From the NCBI RefSeq assembly GCF_013114625.1, contig NZ_VTXD01000004.1, forward strand, positions 115,455-179,454: 64,000 bases of DNA, given 5' to 3'. Source of the stretch: Vibrio sp. 99-70-13A1. GTDB lineage: Bacteria > Pseudomonadota > Gammaproteobacteria > Enterobacterales > Vibrionaceae. This document shows positions 57,522 through 64,000 of this stretch, in pieces. The translations under genes and the position numbers were made by a program. The notes below the pieces were generated by a model, which had not been told where the DNA came from, ran no database searches, and saw only the letters and a list, made by a program, of their open reading frames with translations. Positions within the stretch are counted from its first letter, which is position 1; each line of letters begins with the position of its first letter.

Positions 57522-60500
57522 ATGCGCTTTACTGATGTTTTCATAAAACGTCCAGTTCTAGCGGTATCCATCAGCTTTTTGATTGCATTACTTGGCTTAC
57601 AAGCAATCTTCAAAATGCAGGTGCGAGAATACCCTGAAATGACGAATACCGTAGTAACAGTTTCAACTGGTTACTACGGTGCAAGTGCCGATCTTATCCA
57701 AGGCTTTATCACCCAACCTCTCGAGCAGGCGGTAGCACAAGCAGATAATATCGACTATATGACTTCTTCCTCTGTATTAGGTACTTCTACTATTACAGTA
57801 AATATGAAGTTGAACACCGACCCCAATGCGGCTTTGTCGGATATATTGGCTAAAACTAACTCTGTACGATCTCAGCTTCCTAAAGAATCTGAAGATCCAA
57901 CGGTAACCATGTCGACAGGTTCGACTACGGCTGTACTCTACATTGGTTTTACGAGTGATGAATTGGTTTCAAGCCAAATTACCGATTACCTAGAACGAGT
58001 AATTAACCCGCAGCTATTTACGGTTAATGGTGTGTCTAAAGTTGACCTTTATGGTGGTATGAAATACGCACTTCGCGTATGGCTAGATCCAGCAAAAATG
58101 GCAGCATTAAACTTGACTGCTTCGGATGTTATGACGGTCTTAAATGCCAATAACTACCAATCAGCAACTGGTCAAGCAACGGGTGAGTTTGTTCTTTATA
58201 ACGGCAGTGCCGATACTCAGGTATCAAACACTGAAGAATTAGAGAACTTAGTAGTAAAAAGTGGCGAAGGTGAAATCATTCGTCTCTCTGATATCGCTAA
58301 GGTTTCTTTAGAGAAAAGCCACGATGTTTACCGAGCGAGTGCAAATGGTCAAGAAGCCGTTGTTGCTGCAATAAATGCGGCCCCAAGTGCAAACCCGATC
58401 AACATTGCAGCCGATGTTCTTGAGCTTCTTCCTCAACTAGAGAAGAACTTACCAAGCAACATCTCGATGAATGTCATGTATGATTCGACCATTGCTATTA
58501 ATGAATCTATTCAAGAGGTTATTAAAACTATTCTTGAAGCAGCGTTAATTGTATTAATCGTAATTACCTTGTTCCTTGGTTCATTCCGAGCAGTACTTAT
58601 CCCTATCGTTACTATCCCACTTTCTCTAATTGGTGTGGCAATGGTAATGCAAGCGATGGGCTTCTCATGGAACCTGATGACACTACTGGCGATGGTACTG
58701 GCTATCGGCTTGGTGGTTGATGATGCAATCGTTGTACTTGAGAACGTCGACCGGCATATAAAGCTCGGAGAGTCCCCTTTCCGCGCCGCTATTATCGGTA
58801 CCCGTGAAATTGCCGTACCAGTTATCGCAATGACACTGACACTAGGCGCGGTTTATGCCCCAATTGCTTTAATGGGTGGCATCACCGGTTCGCTATTTAA
58901 AGAGTTTGCTCTTACATTAGCGGGAGCCGTTTTCGTATCAGGTATTGTCGCATTAACACTATCGCCTATGATGTGTTCAAAAATGCTTAAGGCTAACGCG
59001 AAACCAAGCAAGTTCGAGCAAAAGGTCCATAACGGCCTAGATGCAATGGCTAATGGCTATGTGAAGATACTTGGTGGCATCATGAAGAGCCGACCAGTGG
59101 TTATTGTTTTTTCACTGATCGTGTTCGGCACACTACCATTGTTGTTTAAGTTTATCCCAAGTGAACTCGCACCTTCAGAAGATAAAGGTGTAATCATGCT
59201 GATGGGTACTGCGCCTTCTAACGCCAACTTAGATTTTATGCAGAACACCATGAATGACGTGAATGCGATTCTTTCAGATCAACCTGAAGTAAAGTATGCA
59301 CAAGTATTCACAGGTGTGCCTAGTTCAAACCAAGCCTTTGGTATTGCATCAATGGTTCCTTGGAGTGAGCGAGAAGCAAGCCAATCTGAAGTAGCAAACC
59401 GTGTTACCGGTCTGGTAAGTGGTGTACCAGGAATGGCAGTGACTGCATTCCAAATGCCAGAGTTACCAGGTGCAGGTTCAGGCTTACCAATTCAGTTCGT
59501 TATCACAACACCGAACTCATTTGAAAGCTTGTTCACGATCACGACTGATATTCTTGCTGATGTAAAATCAAGCCCTCAGTTTGTCTATTCTGACCTCGAT
59601 TTAAACTATGATTCTGCCACGATGAAAATCAACATCGATAAAGACAAAGCAGGGGCTTACGGGGTGACAATGCAAGACATTGGTATCACTCTTGGCACAA
59701 TGATGTCTGATGGCTACGTAAACCGCATTGACTTAAACGGCCGTTCATATGAGGTAATTCCTCAGGTTGAGCGTAAATACCGTCTAAACCCAGAATCAAT
59801 GAACAACTACTACGTTCGTGCAGCTGATGGTAATGCAGTACCTCTTGGCAGCTTAATCACTATTGATGTTGTTGCTGAGCCACGCTCATTGCCACACTTC
59901 AATCAGCTGAATTCAGCTACCATTGGGGCAGTTCCGACTCCTGGCGTTGCTATGGGTGATGCTATTGCTTGGTTTGAGAATATTGCAGCAACCAAATTAC
60001 CAAGTGGTTACAACCACGATTACATGGGTGAAGCACGCCAATACGTAACAGAAGGCAGCGCCTTATATGCTACTTTTGGTCTCGCACTAGCGATCATTTT
60101 CTTGGTTCTAGCAATTCAATTCGAATCACTAAAAGATCCGCTGGTTATCATGGTGTCAGTTCCTCTGGCTATTTGTGGAGCTCTTGTCGCACTGGCATGG
60201 GGAACCGCATCGATGAATATTTACTCGCAAGTAGGTTTGATCACGCTAGTCGGTCTAATTACTAAACACGGTATCTTGATTTGTGAGGTAGCAAAAGAAG
60301 AACAGCTACATAACAACAAGACTCGTATTGAAGCGGTAATGGAAGCGGCGAAAGTACGTCTTCGTCCAATTCTGATGACGACTGCGGCAATGATTGCAGG
60401 TCTTATCCCACTAATGTACGCAACAGGTGCGGGTGCAGCTCAGCGTTTCAGTATTGGTATTGTAATTGTTGCTGGTCTAGCGATTGGTACGCTATTTACT

Positions 60501-60644
60501 CTGTTTGTATTACCTGTAATTTACAGCTACTTGGCAGAGAAACATAAGCCTCTACCAGTATTCGTTGAAGATAAAGATCTAGAAAAACTAGCTCGCGTCG
60601 ACGAAGCAAAAGCGGCGCATAGAGAATTAGCTGATAATAAGTAA
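57522..60644 (+). CDS. vexB: RND multidrug efflux pump, HAE-1 family (VexB-like)
   Basis: Proton-driven inner-membrane transporter, 1040 residues, twelve helices with two large periplasmic loops. The proton-relay aspartate pair is present in GLVVDDAIVVLENVDRH, the partner lysine region is in the fourth-last helix group, and GSFRAVLIPIVTIPLSLIG marks helix 2-3. GGAGG lies 6 bp before the start and 12 bp after vexA. The N-terminus RFTDVFIKRPVLAVSIS differs from AcrB and is closer to the MexI/MexK branch. The exact substrate range is therefore not predicted. Confidence 0.9.
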   Translation: MRFTDVFIKRPVLAVSISFLIALLGLQAIFKMQVREYPEMTNTVVTVSTGYYGASADLIQGFITQPLEQAVAQADNIDYMTSSSVLGTSTITVNMKLNTDPNAALSDILAKTNSVRSQLPKESEDPTVTMSTGSTTAVLYIGFTSDELVSSQITDYLERVINPQLFTVNGVSKVDLYGGMKYALRVWLDPAKMAALNLTASDVMTVLNANNYQSATGQATGEFVLYNGSADTQVSNTEELENLVVKSGEGEIIRLSDIAKVSLEKSHDVYRASANGQEAVVAAINAAPSANPINIAADVLELLPQLEKNLPSNISMNVMYDSTIAINESIQEVIKTILEAALIVLIVITLFLGSFRAVLIPIVTIPLSLIGVAMVMQAMGFSWNLMTLLAMVLAIGLVVDDAIVVLENVDRHIKLGESPFRAAIIGTREIAVPVIAMTLTLGAVYAPIALMGGITGSLFKEFALTLAGAVFVSGIVALTLSPMMCSKMLKANAKPSKFEQKVHNGLDAMANGYVKILGGIMKSRPVVIVFSLIVFGTLPLLFKFIPSELAPSEDKGVIMLMGTAPSNANLDFMQNTMNDVNAILSDQPEVKYAQVFTGVPSSNQAFGIASMVPWSEREASQSEVANRVTGLVSGVPGMAVTAFQMPELPGAGSGLPIQFVITTPNSFESLFTITTDILADVKSSPQFVYSDLDLNYDSATMKINIDKDKAGAYGVTMQDIGITLGTMMSDGYVNRIDLNGRSYEVIPQVERKYRLNPESMNNYYVRAADGNAVPLGSLITIDVVAEPRSLPHFNQLNSATIGAVPTPGVAMGDAIAWFENIAATKLPSGYNHDYMGEARQYVTEGSALYATFGLALAIIFLVLAIQFESLKDPLVIMVSVPLAICGALVALAWGTASMNIYSQVGLITLVGLITKHGILICEVAKEEQLHNNKTRIEAVMEAAKVRLRPILMTTAAMIAGLIPLMYATGAGAAQRFSIGIVIVAGLAIGTLFTLFVLPVIYSYLAEKHKPLPVFVEDKDLEKLARVDEAKAAHRELADNK

Positions 60645-60668
60645 TCTCTAGGTCGTATTCACAATTAA

Positions 60669-60694
60669 AAAGGCTACTTCGGTGGCCTTTTTTT
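60669..60694 (+). terminator. Efflux operon terminator
   Basis: AAAGGCTAC-TTCG-GTGGCCTTT hairpin with a UUCG-type loop followed by a T-run. Confidence 0.88.
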
Positions 60695-60764
60695 ATACGC
60701 CAGAGGCGACATTTTGAGTGCGATTAAATAGAATAGTAGGAAATATTCAGGAGTTTTAATTGAT

Positions 60765-61016
60765 ATGTTTGATCCAAAAAAACTAGAGCAAATTGCTAAG
60801 CAAATACACGACTCAATGCCTCAACCAGTTAAAGAACTGGGTTCAGACGTAGACCAAAAAGTTCGCCAAGTTATCCAAGGGCAACTAAACAAGCTAGACG
60901 TTGTGAGCCGTGAAGAATTTGATGTTCAAACACAAGTTCTGCTACGCACTCGTCAAAAGTTGACAGAGATGGAACAGAAGCTAGCGGATTTAGAAGCAAA
61001 GATTGCTGACAAGTAA
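60765..61016 (+). CDS. ubiK: Ubiquinone biosynthesis accessory factor UbiK
   Basis: Small (83 aa) all-helical YqiC/BMFP-family protein. It has an amphipathic N-terminal helix ([20 protein letters not shown]) and a C-terminal coiled coil ([18 protein letters not shown]) for trimerisation. It binds UbiJ and stimulates aerobic ubiquinone synthesis; ubiJ, ubiE and ubiB are at 15-18 kb in this window. Own terminators on both sides. Confidence 0.92.
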   Translation: MFDPKKLEQIAKQIHDSMPQPVKELGSDVDQKVRQVIQGQLNKLDVVSREEFDVQTQVLLRTRQKLTEMEQKLADLEAKIADK

Positions 61017-61036
61017 GCCGCAAAGCAAGAAAATTG

Positions 61037-61073
61037 AAAGGGTTGGTGTGAAAACACCAACCCTTTTATTTTT
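61037..61073 (+). terminator. ubiK terminator
   Basis: AAAGGGTTGGTGT/ACACCAACCCTTT perfect 13-bp stem followed by a T-rich tract. Confidence 0.92.
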
Positions 61074-61162
61074 CTGAGACTCAATTAAGAACTGAAAATC
61101 GACGACGAAGACCTATCAAGCCATGTTCATTTGATTGGTTTGAATACTTTGCGCCTAAAAGA

Positions 61163-61197
61163 AAAAAGGCTTGGTCAACGGCGACCAAGCCTTTTTA
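61163..61197 (-). terminator. ilvC terminator
   Basis: AAAAAGGCTTGGTC/GACCAAGCCTTTTT stem with a T-run on the minus strand, about 100 bp after the ilvC stop; can also work on the plus strand. Confidence 0.85.
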
Positions 61198-61293
61198 TTA
61201 GATGTTGTGTTGCTTAATTAAGGCTCCAACCTGTAAGGAGCTAGTGATACTGCTTTGCTTTTTCTACAAATTTATCAGTATCTAAGCGACTAA

Positions 61294-62778
61294 CTAACCG
61301 CCTACAGCGATACGCTTCATGTCGCTCATGTAGCTACGTAGCTCTTCACCAATGTACTCTACAGGGTGGTTACGGATAGCTTCGTTTACTTCAATTAGCT
61401 TAGCGTTATCTACTTGGTTGGATGTTTCACCTAGACCGCGACCGATTACGTCAGTTGTAACTGAAGGCATGAACTGCTCGCGTAGTAGCGGTGTTGCTAC
61501 GTTTGCGAATAGGTAGTTACCGTACTCAGCTGTATCAGAGATTACAACGTTCATTTCGTAAAGACGCTTACGAGCAACTGTGTTTGCGATTAGTGGAAGC
61601 TCATGTAGAGACTCGTAGTAAGCAGACTCATCGATGATGCCAGATGCTGTCATTGCTTCGAATGCTAGCTCAACACCCGCACGAACCATAGCAACCATAA
61701 GGATACCGTTATCGAAGTACTCTTGCTCTGAGATTTCTACGTCAGAAGTTGGGTAGTTTTCGAATGCTGTTTCGCCTGTCTCTTCACGCCAGCCTAGTAG
61801 GTTCACGTCATCGTTCGCCCAGTCAGCCATCATAGTGCTAGAGAAGTGACCAGAAATGATGTCATCCATGTGCTTGTTGTAAAGCGGACGCATTAGATCT
61901 TTTAGCTCTTCAGAAAGCTCAAACGCTTTAACTTTAGCTGGGTTAGATAGACGGTCCATCATGTGAGTTACGCCACCGAACTTAAGTGCTTCAGTAATCG
62001 TTTCCCAACCGTATTGTAGAAGTTTACCTGCGTAGCCTGGTTCGATACCATCAGCAATCATCTTCTCGTAAGATACGATAGAACCTGCTTGTAGCATGCC
62101 ACATAGAATAGTTTGCTCACCCATAAGGTCAGATTTAACTTCAGCTACGAATGAAGACTCTAGGCAACCTGCACGGTGACCACCTGTACCTGCAGCCCAA
62201 GCTTTAGCGATATCCCAGCCTTCGCCTTTAGGGTCATTTTCTGGGTGAACAGCGATCAGTGTTGGAACACCGAAGCCACGTTTGTACTCTTCACGTACTT
62301 CAGAACCTGGACACTTAGGTGCAACCATTACAACAGTAAGGTCAGCACGTAATTGCATGCCTTCTTCAACAACGTTGAAACCATGAGAGTAACCAAGAGC
62401 AGCGCCTTCTTTCATTAGAGGCATTACTGTCTCAACAACATTAGTGTGTTGCTTATCAGGAGTAAGGTTAATAACTAGGTCTGCTTGAGGGATTAGCGTT
62501 TCGTAGCTACCAACTACAAAGCCGTTTTCGTCAGCATTCTTGAATGATTGACGCTTCTCATCAATTGCAGCTTGGCGTAGAGCGTAAGATACATCTAAAC
62601 CAGAATCACGCATATTTAGACCTTGGTTTAGGCCTTGAGCACCACAACCAACAATTACGATTTTCTTACCTTCAAGATATTCAGCTTCTGTCGTAAATTC
62701 TTCACGATCCATGAAACGGCAGCGACCTAATTGGTCTAGTTGCTCACGAAGGTTTAATGTATTGAAATAGTTAGCCAT
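61294..62778 (-). CDS. ilvC: Ketol-acid reductoisomerase (class II, long form)
   Basis: Branched-chain amino acid enzyme; isomerises and reduces 2-acetolactate and 2-aceto-2-hydroxybutyrate with Mg and NADPH. The 494-residue product is the long enterobacterial-type enzyme with a duplicated C-terminal knotted domain. The Rossmann motif [19 protein letters not shown], catalytic-histidine region [13 protein letters not shown] and metal site [11 protein letters not shown] are seen. AAGGAG lies 10 bp before ATG 62778. Divergent from its activator gene ilvY. Confidence 0.97.
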   Translation of the reverse strand: MANYFNTLNLREQLDQLGRCRFMDREEFTTEAEYLEGKKIVIVGCGAQGLNQGLNMRDSGLDVSYALRQAAIDEKRQSFKNADENGFVVGSYETLIPQADLVINLTPDKQHTNVVETVMPLMKEGAALGYSHGFNVVEEGMQLRADLTVVMVAPKCPGSEVREEYKRGFGVPTLIAVHPENDPKGEGWDIAKAWAAGTGGHRAGCLESSFVAEVKSDLMGEQTILCGMLQAGSIVSYEKMIADGIEPGYAGKLLQYGWETITEALKFGGVTHMMDRLSNPAKVKAFELSEELKDLMRPLYNKHMDDIISGHFSSTMMADWANDDVNLLGWREETGETAFENYPTSDVEISEQEYFDNGILMVAMVRAGVELAFEAMTASGIIDESAYYESLHELPLIANTVARKRLYEMNVVISDTAEYGNYLFANVATPLLREQFMPSVTTDVIGRGLGETSNQVDNAKLIEVNEAIRNHPVEYIGEELRSYMSDMKRIAVGG

Positions 62779-62889
62779 TGTAGGGCACTCCTTTAAAAAT
62801 AAGTCCGTAAGGTCGATATCTCTCTATCGAATGACTTCATACTAAAACAGGCACCCCGTTGCTTAAAGTGATATATTCACAATTAGTTA

Positions 62890-62904
62890 TTGCAATAAAT
62901 GCAA
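62890..62904. promoter_or_regulatory. IlvY operator candidate in the ilvY-ilvC intergenic region
   Basis: TTGCA-ATAAA-TGCAA inverted repeat, a LysR-type T-N11-A site, 21 bp upstream of the ilvY start and about 110 bp upstream of ilvC. In E. coli IlvY binds such sites with acetolactate as inducer to activate ilvC and repress itself. Confidence 0.65.
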
Positions 62905-62924
62905 CATGAGAACAATCACAGAAC

Positions 62925-63815
62925 ATGAACATAAAATCTCTACAATTATTTATACATTTATGTGATAGCAAGAGTTTCAGCAAAACAGCTGCTGCTATGC
63001 ACGTCAGTCCTTCAGCCCTTAGTCGTCAAATACAAAAGCTTGAGGAAGAAACAGGGCAAGAATTGCTTATCAGGGATAACCGAAGTGTTGACCTCACACC
63101 TGCAGGGAAACATCTGTTGCCTGTGGCATTGAGCATCGTTGGCGAGTGGCAGCAATATAATCTTCACCTAAAAGGCGGAGAACAGGAGCTCAAGGGTGAG
63201 ATCCGTATTTTCTGCTCCGTAACAGCAAGCTATAGCCACCTTCCTGAACTCATTACCGAATTCAGGGCTATTCATCCGTATATTGAGTTTAAGCTATCAA
63301 CCGGTGATCCAGCACAATCCATCGACAAGATACTGAATGATGAGGCTGATATTGCTATTTCAGCTAAACCTGACATTTTGCCTTCAAGATTAGAATTCGA
63401 AACCATCAGCGATATACCACTGTCAGTGATCATCCCATCAGGTGTCAGTAGCTTTAGTCAGCAACTGCAATCCGAAAAGCCAAATTGGAATGAAGTGCCT
63501 TTTATCATTCCCGAAGCTGGTACTGCTCGTGAACGTGCAAATGCATGGTTCAAAAAGATGAAGATTAAGCCCAGTATTTACGCCCAGGTATCTGGACACG
63601 AGGCGATTGTAAGTATGGTAGCGCTGGGTTGTGGAGTGGGTATAGCTCCTGATGTCGTCATTAACAACAGTCCAGTGAGAGACAAAGTCGATCGTTTGAA
63701 AATAGAACCGATAAAACCGTTTGAATTAGGAGTTTGCTGTAAACGATCTCAACTGGAGAACCCACTGATTAGAGCATTCTGGCAAGTCGCCGAAGGAAAG
63801 TATCTCCCTGACTAG
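62925..63815 (+). CDS. ilvY: LysR-type transcriptional activator IlvY
   Basis: The 296-residue product has an N-terminal winged helix-turn-helix (LQLFIHLCDSKSFSKTAAAMHVSPSALSRQIQKLEEETG, about 5-60). A periplasmic-binding-protein-like effector domain follows (about 90-290, with ALGCGVGIAPDVVI). Placement divergent from ilvC is the diagnostic context. The ATG is 146 bp from the ilvC start. Confidence 0.95.
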   Translation: MNIKSLQLFIHLCDSKSFSKTAAAMHVSPSALSRQIQKLEEETGQELLIRDNRSVDLTPAGKHLLPVALSIVGEWQQYNLHLKGGEQELKGEIRIFCSVTASYSHLPELITEFRAIHPYIEFKLSTGDPAQSIDKILNDEADIAISAKPDILPSRLEFETISDIPLSVIIPSGVSSFSQQLQSEKPNWNEVPFIIPEAGTARERANAWFKKMKIKPSIYAQVSGHEAIVSMVALGCGVGIAPDVVINNSPVRDKVDRLKIEPIKPFELGVCCKRSQLENPLIRAFWQVAEGKYLPD

Positions 63816-63849
63816 TTAACTTTAGATATGTTGATTAAGAGAATAATAG

Positions 63850-63875
63850 AGGGAGCACGTTAGTGCTCTTTTTTG
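63850..63875 (+). terminator. ilvY terminator
   Basis: GAGCAC/GTGCTC hairpin with six T following on the plus strand. Confidence 0.85.
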
Positions 63876-63896
63876 TTTTTCTAAATAGCAGATATG

Positions 63897-63927
63897 AAAA
63901 AGCCCGCTGATTTCTCAGCGGGCTTTT
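63897..63927 (-). terminator. Terminator of the tRNA-Ser transcript
   Basis: AAAAGCCCGCTGA/TCAGCGGGCTTTT perfect stem with a T/A tract on the minus strand, 7 bp after the tRNA 3' end. Confidence 0.9.
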
Positions 63928-63933
63928 CAATGG

Positions 63934-64000
63934 TGGTGGAGGGATAGGGATTTGAACCCTAGAACCGCTATTAACGGTTGCCGGTTTTCAAGACCGGTGC
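63934..64000 (-). tRNA. tRNA-Ser(TGA), 5' part outside the window
   Basis: The minus strand shows the anticodon arm CCGGTCTTGAAAACCGG (anticodon TGA). A long variable arm (AACCG...CGGTT) typical of class II tRNA, the T-arm with TTCAAATC and acceptor TCCCTCC-A-CCA follow. About 20 nt of the 5' end lie beyond base 64000. A second CCA triplet directly follows the encoded CCA. Confidence 0.93.

Overview
This 64 kb window is chromosomal DNA of a gammaproteobacterium of the family Vibrionaceae, probably Aliivibrio or a low-GC Vibrio. The evidence is gene order and gene content: polA-spf-engB-csrC-yihI-hemN, hemB-tatD-tatCBA-ubiB-ubiJ-ubiE-rmuC, and ilvY/ilvC-ubiK beside a TetR-MFP-RND efflux operon of the vexRAB type. 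The genus is inference. No rRNA, insertion sequence, prophage or CRISPR array was seen. Most of the window is core genome.

Layout. 1-5.8 kb: add with an 8-bp tandem repeat behind it, hemN, a DUF2489 protein, yihI, a zinc-ribbon methyltransferase, a CsrB/CsrC-family RNA, and cytochrome c4. 5.9-12.2 kb: engB, Spot 42 RNA (spf), polA, RyhB RNA with a Fur-box promoter, a GNAT enzyme and hemB. 12.4-19.7 kb: tatD, a 39-codon Cys/His mini-gene, and one long leftward operon rmuC-ubiE-ubiJ-ubiB-tatA-tatB-tatC for ubiquinone synthesis and twin-arginine export. 19.9-36.2 kb: two EamA transporters, an HDOD protein, a flavoprotein, uspB/ftnA/uspA, rsmJ, a large sensor GGDEF-EAL protein, asnC, prlC, rlmJ and gor.

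36.3-44.8 kb is the most unusual part. It holds a transmembrane Ser/Thr kinase, a secreted Cys-rich protein, and an ECF43-type sigma factor with a threonine exactly at position 63. Next come an anchored protein with a cadherin-like domain, a predicted outer-membrane beta-barrel on the opposite strand, and a 777-residue lipoprotein. The lipoprotein shares its cadherin-like repeat and a four-cysteine C-terminal domain with the anchored protein. This looks like a sigma-phosphorylation signalling module of the V. parahaemolyticus PknT/EcfP type, coupled to its own set of envelope proteins.

44.9-64 kb: a SPOR-domain protein, a peptide ABC transporter operon with fused ATPases, a five-tRNA cluster (Arg-His-Pro-His-Pro), cytochrome c5, rep helicase, a vexRAB-like efflux operon with a perfect operator palindrome, ubiK, ilvC/ilvY and a tRNA-Ser cut by the window end.

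Three global regulatory RNAs (CsrC, Spot 42, RyhB) lie within about 6 kb on the same strand. They were found by reading the intergenic DNA, and all three are supported by conserved sequence, structure or gene order.
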